Origin: Christensenella sp. UBA7597
Lineage (GTDB): Bacteria; Bacillota; Clostridia; Christensenellales; Borkfalkiaceae
DNA length: 11,777 nucleotides
Direction of reading: 5' to 3'
Assembly (NCBI GenBank): GCA_002474405.1
Contig: DLQW01000052.1
Span: 1-11,777, forward strand
The position numbers were made by a program, and so were the translations under genes. Below, in pieces: positions 6,181 to 11,777 of the stretch (its first letter is position 1; the number at the start of each line of letters is the position of its first letter). Under the pieces are notes generated by a model. It saw only the letters and a program-made list of their open reading frames with translations, searched no databases and was not told the origin of the DNA.

Positions 6181-8844
6181 TTAATTTGCGAGCTTTTCTT
6201 TCAGATCGTTCAATAGTAAAAGCGCCTGCATCGGGGAAAGCGAGTTTACGTCGGTTTCCGCGATGATTTCTTCCACTTCGCTGCGTTTTCTTTCTTCCGC
6301 CTGCTCTTTTTCGGACGGTTCTTCCGCTTCGGCGGCGGCGACTTCGGATAGCGAAACCGCGCTTTTTTTGGCGACGTCGTTCTTTTCGAGGACTTTCAGA
6401 ATTCCCTTTGCTCTGGCGGTAACTTCTTTCGGCACGCCCGCAAGCGAAGCGACTTCGATACCGAACGAACGGTTGGCGCCGCCGCGCTGGATTTTTCGAA
6501 GGAATACCACCCCGCCGCCGAGCTCGCGTACGGTTACTTTATAATTTTTCACGCCGTCGATGGTGTTTTCCAGCTCGGTAAGTTCGTGATAATGCGTTGC
6601 GAACAGCGTTTTGGCGCGTACTTTTTCGGCAAGGTATTCCACGACCGCCCACGCGATGGAAAGCCCGTCGTAAGTGCTGGTGCCGCGCCCGACTTCGTCC
6701 AGTACGAGAAGGCTGTTTTTGGTGGCGTTGAGAAGAATGGCGGCGACTTCCGTCATTTCCACCATAAAGGTAGACTGATCGTATACGAGATTATCGCTGG
6801 CGCCCACCCGCGTGAACACACGATCGATCAGCGGAATCTGCGCCGACTTTGCGGGAACGAAACTGCCGATATGCGCCATGATCGCGATTAAAGCTACCTG
6901 CCGCATATACGTGCTTTTGCCCGCCATGTTCGGTCCCGTGATAATCAGGCTGCGGTTTTCGTCCTCATCCATCAGCGTATCGTTGGGAACGAAACGTTCT
7001 TTGGAAAGCGCTTCCACCACGGGATGCCTGCCCTCGGATATTTTTAATTCGCCGTTGGCGGGAACAATCTGCGGGCGGACGTATTTTCGGTTTTTGGCTA
7101 CCGTCGCCAAAGCGGTGAGACAATCGAGATTGGCGATAATTTCCGCGATTTTAAGCAAATCTTCCAGCCGTGCGGAAAGCTGTTTAAGCACGTAATCGAG
7201 AATACGGGCTTCGAGCGCAAGCGCGCGTTCTTCGCTGGTTAAAATTTTTTCTTCGAGCTGTTTCAGCTCTTCCGTGATATATCTTTCGCCGTTTGCCAGC
7301 GTTTGTTTGCGGATATATTCCGGCGGCACCTTATCTTTGAAAGAATTGGAAACTTCAATATAATAACCGAAAACGCGGTTGAACCCGATTTTCAGAGTGC
7401 GGATATCCGTACGATCTTTTTCGCGCGTTTCCATATCTTTGAGAAGCGACGCGGCGTGTTCGCGCATGCCGCGAAGTTCGTCCAGTTCGGCATCGTAGCC
7501 TTCGCGGATATAGCCGCCGTCTTTGACGAGCGCGGGCGCGTTTTCCGCGATGGCGGACGTTAAAAGCGACGCGAGATCATCGACATTTGGAAGCGAAGAT
7601 AAAAGCCCCGTTAAAATCGGGGAAGTGAACCCGGAGAGGCGAAAACGAAGCGACGGAAGCATTTCAAGCGATTTTTTCAGCGCTTCGAGATCTTTCGGCG
7701 TGGCGTTGCCGTAAGAAATTTTTCCCGCAAGTCTGCCGACATCCTTTACTTCGCCGAGCGTTTCCTGCAGACCTACCCGAAGCACGGACGCGTTATACAA
7801 TTCTTCCACGCCGTTTAAACGGGCGTTGATTTTATCCTCACTTTTTAACGGCGACAACAGCCATTGCCGCATCAGACGGGCACCCATCGCCGTTTTCGTC
7901 TGATCGAGCACCCAGAGAAGCGATCCGTATTTTTTGCCATCGGCGTTGTTTTTTACCAGTTCCAGATTTCTTACGGCGATGGAATCGAGCGTTAAAAATT
8001 CGTTTCTGTCGTACAGTTCGACGGAAGAAACATTATCGAGCGAACGTTTCTGCGTTTCTTTCAGGTATTCGATGAGCGCGCCCGCGGCGGAAATGCAGTT
8101 TTCTTTGCCAGCGATTCCGTACGGCGCCAGCGTGGCGGCTTTGAATTGTTCCAGAAGGTTTTTTTCCGCGTGTTTCACGTTGAACGCCCACGGAACATAA
8201 CAGGAAAACGGCGGCAACGCGCCGTGCCGGATTTCTTTGATGTTACGGGAACAAAGCGCCATGTCGTCGTTACAGATGACTTCCGCCACGGAATAACGAA
8301 GAAGCAGACTGACCGTTTCCGTAAGCGCTTTTTCTCCGTCTCCCTTGAACTCGGTAACGAAAAACTCGCCCGTGGTGATATCCGCCCAGGCGACGGCGAT
8401 GCTTTCCTCCGTTTTGGAAACGCAGGCGATATAATTGTTCTTCGTTTCGTCGAGCAGCGTATCTTCCACGAGCGTGCCCGCCGAAACGACGCGGACGACG
8501 TCGCGTTCCACCAGTCCGCCCCCCGCCGCTTTCGGATCGGAAAGCTGTTCGCAGATAGCCACCTTTTCGCCCAGAGAAACCAATTTTGCGATGTAGGTAT
8601 CGACGGCGTGATACGGAACGCCGCACATCGGCGCGCGTTCCTCAAGCCCGCTGTCGCGCGCGGTGAGCGTTAAATCGAGCAGTTCCGACGCTTTGATTGC
8701 GTCGTCGTAAAACATCTCGTAAAAATCGCCCAGACGGTAAAAAACGAAACAGTCTTTATATTTTTCCTTGACGGCAAGATAATGCTGCATCATCTCGGAC
8801 GGTTTTTTCTGCTTTTTGTTTTTTTCTTCTTTGGAATTTTCCAT
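6181..8844 (-). CDS. mutS: DNA mismatch repair protein MutS
   Basis: 887 residues, normal for MutS1. It recognises mismatches and small loops and uses ATP to recruit MutL. The mismatch-reading Phe-x-Glu is visible as GDFYEMF (Phe41, Glu43). The connector, lever and clamp regions follow, including GFNRVFGYYIEVS. The ATPase core has Walker A GPNMAGKST (637-645), then the conserved STFMVEM and LLVLDEVGRGTSTYDGL (Asp716-Glu717). FATHYHELT is the last conserved ATPase motif. The C-terminus has an acidic, Glu-rich stretch and ends in a leucine-rich helix typical of the oligomerisation tail. All key residues appear intact. AAGG at 8856-8859 lies 11 nt before the ATG, a slightly long spacing. The gene lies 56 bp after miaB, with no terminator seen between them. 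Confidence 0.98.
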   Translation of the reverse strand: MENSKEEKNKKQKKPSEMMQHYLAVKEKYKDCFVFYRLGDFYEMFYDDAIKASELLDLTLTARDSGLEERAPMCGVPYHAVDTYIAKLVSLGEKVAICEQLSDPKAAGGGLVERDVVRVVSAGTLVEDTLLDETKNNYIACVSKTEESIAVAWADITTGEFFVTEFKGDGEKALTETVSLLLRYSVAEVICNDDMALCSRNIKEIRHGALPPFSCYVPWAFNVKHAEKNLLEQFKAATLAPYGIAGKENCISAAGALIEYLKETQKRSLDNVSSVELYDRNEFLTLDSIAVRNLELVKNNADGKKYGSLLWVLDQTKTAMGARLMRQWLLSPLKSEDKINARLNGVEELYNASVLRVGLQETLGEVKDVGRLAGKISYGNATPKDLEALKKSLEMLPSLRFRLSGFTSPILTGLLSSLPNVDDLASLLTSAIAENAPALVKDGGYIREGYDAELDELRGMREHAASLLKDMETREKDRTDIRTLKIGFNRVFGYYIEVSNSFKDKVPPEYIRKQTLANGERYITEELKQLEEKILTSEERALALEARILDYVLKQLSARLEDLLKIAEIIANLDCLTALATVAKNRKYVRPQIVPANGELKISEGRHPVVEALSKERFVPNDTLMDEDENRSLIITGPNMAGKSTYMRQVALIAIMAHIGSFVPAKSAQIPLIDRVFTRVGASDNLVYDQSTFMVEMTEVAAILLNATKNSLLVLDEVGRGTSTYDGLSIAWAVVEYLAEKVRAKTLFATHYHELTELENTIDGVKNYKVTVRELGGGVVFLRKIQRGGANRSFGIEVASLAGVPKEVTARAKGILKVLEKNDVAKKSAVSLSEVAAAEAEEPSEKEQAEERKRSEVEEIIAETDVNSLSPMQALLLLNDLKEKLAN

Positions 8845-8900
8845 GTGATCGTTTTCCTTGCCTGCTGCGCCCCGTAATTTCGTATTTTACGCCCCTTGCT

Positions 8901-10232
8901 TTAATCTTCGACGGCAACGACGTCGCCCGTGAGCGAAATGCCGTTGGCGGAATTTACGTGCACGGATACGAATTTGCCGATAAGATTGTGCGGATAGGGA
9001 AAATATGCCATTCTGCCGAATTCGTCTCTGCCGAGATACGTCTTTTTCTTTTCGTCGTAATCTTCGCAGAGAATTTCCACCGTTTTGCCGACGTATTTTT
9101 CCGATTTTTCGCGCGTTTTGGAATTGACGAGTTCCACAAGGCGCATAATGCGGTTCTTCGAGACCTCTTCGGGTATTTGATTTTCCATTTCCGCGGCTTT
9201 CGTGCCGCTGCGTCTGGAATACACGAACGTGAACGCCGAAGCGAAATCCGCTTCTTTTACAAGCGCTTCCGTCTGCAGATAGTCCTCTTCCGTTTCGCCC
9301 GGAAAACCGACGATGATATCGGTGGTAACTTCCGCTTCGGGAATCAGCGTTTTTAACATTCTGACTTCGCCGAGATATTTTTCGGCGGTGTAGCGGCGGT
9401 TCATCTGTTTTAAAATTTCGTTCGAACCTGACTGAACGGGCAGATGCACGAGGCGGCAGATTTTGCCCTCGTGTTTCTTCATGACCCGCACGACGTCCTC
9501 GGTGAAATCTTTAGGGTGATTCGTCATGAAACGAAGGCGGAATTTGCCTTCGACGGACGCGGCTTTATCGAGAAGATCGGCGAAATTCGAACCGCCCGAC
9601 AAATCGTTGCCGTAAGAATTGACGTTCTGACCGAGCAGCGTGATTTCTTTATACCCCTGCTTTACGAGCGATTCGACTTCGGCTAAAATGTTTTCCGCTT
9701 TTCTGGAACGCTCTCTGCCGCGGACATAAGGCACGATGCAGTACGAGCAGAAATTGTTGCAGCCGTACGCGATATTTACCCATGCGTTGGGAAAGCTGGT
9801 GCGGAACGGCGTAACCGTTTCTACGATTTCGCCCTCTTTTTCGCGGATTTTCACAACGCGCTTTTTCGCGCGGCGTTTTTCTTCGAGCAATACGGGCAAT
9901 TCTTCCAGATTGAGCGTGCCGAAAATGACGTCGATAAACGGAAATTTTTCTTTCAGAACGTCGGTTTTGCCTTTTTCCTGCGTCATGCAGCCGCCGACGG
10001 CGATGATTAAATCTTTTTTCTGCTTTTTCAGCTTTTTCAACGCGCCGATGTTGCCGAAAGCATGATTTTCGGCGTTTTCGCGGATGCAGCAGGTATTGAA
10101 AACGATAACGTCTGCATCTTCCTGCGAATTTGCGGATTCGTAGCCTGCCGTGCGGAGAAGCCCCGCGATTTTTTCGGATTCGTGTACGTTCATCTGACAA
10201 CCGTACGTTACGATAAAGTATTTTCCCTGCAT
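8901..10232 (-). CDS. miaB: tRNA-2-methylthio-N6-dimethylallyladenosine synthase MiaB
   Basis: 443 residues. A radical-SAM methylthiotransferase that converts i6A37 to ms2i6A37, acting after MiaA. The N-terminal MTTase domain has Cys12 (TYGCQMN), Cys48/49 (NTCCIREN) and Cys82 (GGCMTQ) for the auxiliary Fe-S cluster. The radical-SAM cluster motif CNNFCSYC gives Cys158, Cys162 and Cys165, followed by IVPYVRGRERSR. Later conserved pieces are LLGQNVNSYG, LPVQSGS, MNRRYTAEKY and TDIIVGFPGETEEDY. A C-terminal TRAM-like domain, about residues 375-443, ends the protein. The start is the ATG at 10232, supported by AGAGG (10239-10243) 6 nt upstream. A longer in-frame reading to 10403 (TTG) is rejected because it runs through the promoter. 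It is the first gene of the operon. Confidence 0.97.
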   Translation of the reverse strand: MQGKYFIVTYGCQMNVHESEKIAGLLRTAGYESANSQEDADVIVFNTCCIRENAENHAFGNIGALKKLKKQKKDLIIAVGGCMTQEKGKTDVLKEKFPFIDVIFGTLNLEELPVLLEEKRRAKKRVVKIREKEGEIVETVTPFRTSFPNAWVNIAYGCNNFCSYCIVPYVRGRERSRKAENILAEVESLVKQGYKEITLLGQNVNSYGNDLSGGSNFADLLDKAASVEGKFRLRFMTNHPKDFTEDVVRVMKKHEGKICRLVHLPVQSGSNEILKQMNRRYTAEKYLGEVRMLKTLIPEAEVTTDIIVGFPGETEEDYLQTEALVKEADFASAFTFVYSRRSGTKAAEMENQIPEEVSKNRIMRLVELVNSKTREKSEKYVGKTVEILCEDYDEKKKTYLGRDEFGRMAYFPYPHNLIGKFVSVHVNSANGISLTGDVVAVED

Positions 10233-10238
10233 GTACAA

Positions 10239-10243
10239 CCTCT
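10239..10243 (-). promoter_or_regulatory. Ribosome binding site deciding the miaB start
   Basis: AGAGG on the minus strand lies 6 nt before the ATG at 10232. The resulting protein begins right at the conserved MTTase strand with TYGCQMN, as in other MiaB proteins. Confidence 0.75.
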
Positions 10244-10262
10244 GAGCGATTCCGGAGAAGTT

Positions 10263-10284
10263 CCGCCGCATAAATTTCCGGCGG
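10263..10284 (-). promoter_or_regulatory. Hairpin in the miaB operon leader
   Basis: CCGCCG (10263-10268) pairs with CGGCGG (10279-10284) around a 10-nt A/T-rich loop. It lies in the leader of about 100 nt between the predicted transcription start and the miaB ribosome site. No T tract follows, so it is not a terminator. A stabilising or translational role is possible, but nothing identifies a known riboswitch. Confidence 0.4.
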
Positions 10285-10341
10285 TTCCGGTATGATTTCC
10301 GATTTTTATTTACGGAAAATAAGTAAATTTTTACAGGTATT

Positions 10342-10370
10342 ATTATACACTTTTTTTCGGATTTTATCAA
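10342..10370 (-). promoter_or_regulatory. Sigma-A type promoter of the miaB-mutS-mutL-miaA-PF06838 operon
   Basis: Read on the minus strand, -35 TTGATA (10365-10370) and a perfect -10 TATAAT (10342-10347) are separated by 17 bp. An A-rich spacer lies between them. The start of transcription would be near 10335, leaving about 100 nt of leader before miaB. No other good promoter was found further down the operon, so all five genes may depend on this one. Confidence 0.88.
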
Positions 10371-10401
10371 GTCTTTTGGCTCTGTGATTTTCAAAATCTG
10401 C

Positions 10402-10440
10402 AAAATAAAAATCGTTTCGGCCGCGAATGTGCCGGAACGA
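10402..10440 (-). terminator. Possible second intrinsic terminator, minus strand
   Basis: On the minus strand a 10-bp stem with a single C-A mismatch and a 9-nt loop runs from 10440 to 10412. It is followed by ATTTTTATTTT, a broken T tract. On the plus strand the mismatch becomes a G-U pair but no T tract follows, so minus-strand termination just upstream of the miaB promoter is the better reading. Confidence 0.42.
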
Positions 10441-10506
10441 CGTAATATATTCCGTTGTATAAAAAGAAAAGCACGCGTTTTTTACCCCGATACTTCAAGA
10501 TTTCGG

Positions 10507-10539
10507 TTATCGCTTAATGAAAGCGATACTGCAACGCAT
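10507..10539 (-). other. 10-codon ORF with consensus Shine-Dalgarno (possible leader peptide, or chance)
   Basis: The minus strand encodes MRCSIAFIKR and then TAA. AGGAGG (10549-10554) stands 9 nt before its ATG, the best ribosome site in this intergenic region. The last codons fall inside a perfect 8-bp hairpin (10508-10515 with 10521-10528). The Shine-Dalgarno sequence itself forms the 3' arm of the upstream hairpin. It could be a leader peptide or small protein, but the same bases also make a plausible terminator, so expression is unproven. Confidence 0.25.
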
Positions 10540-10576
10540 AAAAAATCCCCTCCTCCAAAAAACTCGGAAAAGGGAA
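10540..10576 (-). terminator. Probable intrinsic terminator downstream of the mgtC operon
   Basis: On the minus strand CCCTTTTCC (10574-10566) pairs with GGAGGAGGG (10556-10548), with two G-U pairs and a 9-nt loop. It can be extended outward by about two more pairs. The stem is followed by GA and six T (10545-10540). The pairing is better on the minus than on the plus strand, where the wobbles become A-C mismatches. It lies about 160 bp after the mgtC stop. The 3' arm is also a consensus Shine-Dalgarno sequence, so the element has a second possible reading. Confidence 0.55.
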
Positions 10577-10615
10577 CTGTTTTTACTTGACTATAATGAA
10601 TTATAAGCCAAGCCT

Positions 10616-10650
10616 GTCCCGTATTTCCTCGTTTTTTTTTATTACGGGAC
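10616..10650 (+). other. Inverted repeat with large T-rich loop; function unclear
   Basis: A perfect 8-bp inverted repeat, GTCCCGTA (10616-10623) with TACGGGAC (10643-10650), flanks a 19-nt loop containing ten consecutive T. On the plus strand a T-rich stretch follows from about 10658, giving a terminator-like shape. However, no plus-strand gene lies upstream. On the minus strand no T tract follows. It may be a transcript end for an unannotated RNA or a structural remnant. Confidence 0.35.
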
Positions 10651-10735
10651 TGACCTCTTTATTTTTTTATTTTTATTACCGACTGCACCTCGCGGCACTT
10701 ATGAATAAACCGATTTTATAATTATTTTTCTCGAC

Positions 10736-11452
10736 TCAATCTAATTCTTCGCAGAAATTCACGTATTCGAGCGCGGAAATCGCCGCAATAATATCGTCGT
10801 GCCGCACCGCCTTTTTAAATTCGCCCGATACAATCGTCAGGGCGATCGAATACACATACAGTCCCGAATTCATATACGCCGTGTTCAGCTCGATATCGTC
10901 GATTTTCAAACCGAGCTTCCGCACCGCCGCGATAAAATCCTGCAACGAATTTTTGCTCGTCAATTCCAAATGGATTTCAAAGTGATTCGAACGCCGTTTC
11001 AACGCATATTCGGGCTTCATAAAACCGGTTAAACACAACATAAACGCCGCAAACGCAATCAGAGCCGCCGTGTATAAATCAAGTCCGATCAGTATCGAAA
11101 TCAGGCACATTCCCCACAGTGCAACCGAAGTCGTCAAGCCTTTCAGCTGACTTTTCGAACTATACAAAATGGTATTCGAACTGACGATCGCAAGTCCGAT
11201 AATCGTTGCGCCGATCGCAAACGAAAATTTCGCGCCGAGCGTGCCGATCATATAACCGTCCACCGCCGCCGCAAGCATAGAAATCAGAGATACGAGCATA
11301 AACGTGCGCAAGCCCGCCGCGTGCCGTTTCGTGGCGCGTTCGCACCCCACGATTGCGGACATAACCACCACGATAGCCACTTTGAATACCACGCCCCATA
11401 CATTGAAACCTATGCACCATTCGCCTAAAAATTCCGCGATTATATCTTTCAT
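10736..11452 (-). CDS. MgtC/SapB family membrane protein
   Basis: 238 residues. The N-terminal part (to about residue 150) is hydrophobic with roughly four to five membrane segments. It carries the MgtC signatures GCERATKRHAAGLRTFMLV (36-54; AGLRT at 46-50) and KGLTTSVALWG (104-114). The C-terminal 80 or so residues are soluble, with alternating strands and helices resembling the ACT-like domain of longer MgtC-family proteins. MgtC of Salmonella helps survival in low Mg2+ and inside macrophages and affects the F-type ATPase. In free-living Firmicutes the role of family members is mostly undefined, so I infer only a membrane protein linked to ion or pH homeostasis. GGAGG stands 6 nt before the ATG, and the preceding gene's TAG stop lies inside that spacer, so the two genes are surely co-translated. 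Confidence 0.93.
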   Translation of the reverse strand: MKDIIAEFLGEWCIGFNVWGVVFKVAIVVVMSAIVGCERATKRHAAGLRTFMLVSLISMLAAAVDGYMIGTLGAKFSFAIGATIIGLAIVSSNTILYSSKSQLKGLTTSVALWGMCLISILIGLDLYTAALIAFAAFMLCLTGFMKPEYALKRRSNHFEIHLELTSKNSLQDFIAAVRKLGLKIDDIELNTAYMNSGLYVYSIALTIVSGEFKKAVRHDDIIAAISALEYVNFCEELD

Positions 11453-11455
11453 TTT

Positions 11456-11776
11456 CTACCTCCGATTGATAAATTTTCTGTTCCGCTCACTGTTCAAAAC
11501 AAGCTCTTCCGTTTCGTCGCCTTCCGCAGCTTCGGTAAACGCCCGCTCTTCTTCGCTTCGGGCGTAATTGTTCCTGTCAATCTCCGCTTGTATTTCGCGC
11601 ATACGCTCGATTAAAAGCTCTCGTTCGTTTTTCAGCGGCTGTTCTTCGGCGGCGTTCGTTTCGCTCGTTTCGCCGACTTCCCCCGCTTTCGGTATCGCGC
11701 CCGAAAGCGTTAAAGCAAGCTTCGCCATCGCAGGACCGATCAATTCGTATAAAATGCTCGACGACATTATCACGGT
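11456..11776 (-). CDS. Probable cation:proton antiporter, C-terminal end only; 5' part outside window
   Basis: The frame is open to the right window edge. A GTG at 11773 and an ATG at 11767 exist but are probably internal, because the protein starts in mid-membrane segment. About 106 residues are visible. The first 30, ILYELIGPAMAKLALTLSGA and its flanks, resemble the last transmembrane helix of Kef/NhaP-type cation:proton antiporters, where 'YEliGPxxxKxAL' recurs. The rest is a hydrophilic tail dominated by Glu, Arg and Asn, with a probable coiled coil in LLIERMREIQAEIDRNNYAR. Such a tail would face the cytoplasm and may be regulatory. The stop lies 3 bp before the mgtC-family ATG, which suggests linked roles in ion balance. 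The family call rests on a short match and is moderate. Confidence 0.6.
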   Translation of the reverse strand, partial: TVIMSSSILYELIGPAMAKLALTLSGAIPKAGEVGETSETNAAEEQPLKNERELLIERMREIQAEIDRNNYARSEEERAFTEAAEGDETEELVLNSERNRKFINRR

Positions 11777-11777
11777 T

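Larger units (their letters stand above)
10371..10735. other. Gene-free intergenic region rich in hairpins
   Basis: Between the miaB promoter and the mgtC stop there is no convincing protein gene. The stretch is A/T-rich and holds four hairpins at about 10413-10439, 10508-10528, 10548-10574 and 10616-10650. It also holds several T/A runs and, on the minus strand, a 10-codon ORF (10507-10539) with a consensus Shine-Dalgarno sequence. The first and third hairpins are listed separately as probable terminators. A 68-codon plus-strand reading at 10384-10590 has no ribosome site or recognisable composition and is not taken as a gene. Confidence 0.6.

Noticed and set aside
8845-8900. Possible promoter or terminator between miaB and mutS
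   Set aside because: Only a weak 5-bp inverted repeat and no -10/-35 pair or T tract were found, so the two genes are treated as one operon.
10233-10403. In-frame N-terminal extension of miaB by 57 residues from a TTG
   Set aside because: It would cross the near-perfect -10/-35 promoter and the leader hairpin, and MiaB proteins normally start close to the TYGCQMN strand.
10384-10590. 68-codon plus-strand ORF in the intergenic region
   Set aside because: It has no good ribosome site, no similarity I recognise, and it runs across two probable minus-strand terminators.
1-11777. CRISPR array, insertion sequence, prophage or defence genes
   Set aside because: No regularly spaced repeats, transposase or integrase motifs, terminal inverted repeats with target duplications, or defence-family motifs were seen on either strand.

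Overview
The window looks like a chromosomal segment of a Clostridia-like Firmicute, possibly an uncultured gut lineage. The reasons are the near-consensus AGGAGG-type ribosome binding sites, sigma-A type promoters with 17 bp spacers, tight operons, a Val tRNA with encoded CCA, and the gene order miaB-mutS-mutL-miaA followed by the aluminum-resistance/methionine gamma-lyase-like gene. That order is familiar from Clostridia and, in part, from Bacillus. The lineage assignment is inference. I see no mobile element, phage gene, CRISPR array or defence gene.

Layout from left to right. (1) 2-868, plus strand: the 3' end of a penicillin-binding protein gene with the KTG box of the transpeptidase domain and a C-terminal beta-sandwich-like region. 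(2) 902-1378, minus: an Lrp/AsnC regulator, convergent with the PBP gene. (3) 1493-1676, plus: a self-contained tRNA-Val(GAC) unit with consensus promoter, tRNA and strong intrinsic terminator. (4) 1735-10232, minus: five genes in the order miaB, mutS, mutL, miaA, PF06838-type PLP enzyme. They are read from a near-perfect promoter at 10342-10370 with a leader of about 100 nt. (5) 10371-10735: a gene-free stretch with several hairpins, two of which look like terminators for the minus-strand operon to the right. (6) 10736-11776, minus: an MgtC/SapB-family membrane protein preceded, with 3 bp between the coding regions, by the C-terminal end of what is probably a cation:proton antiporter cut by the window edge.

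The central operon joins the two steps that make ms2i6A37 in tRNA (MiaA prenylates, MiaB methylthiolates) with the core of mismatch repair (MutS, MutL). mutL and miaA overlap by ATGA, so their translation is probably coupled. The last gene encodes a PLP enzyme of unsettled physiological role. hfq, which sits after miaA in Bacillus and many other bacteria, is absent from its usual place.

Most of the window is conserved housekeeping sequence, and I found no convincing new system. The points most worth checking are a non-canonical Walker A in MiaA, an Asn replacing the last Glu of the MutL endonuclease motif, a G:G mismatch in the tRNA-Val acceptor stem, and structured RNA with a consensus Shine-Dalgarno sequence and a 10-codon ORF downstream of mgtC.
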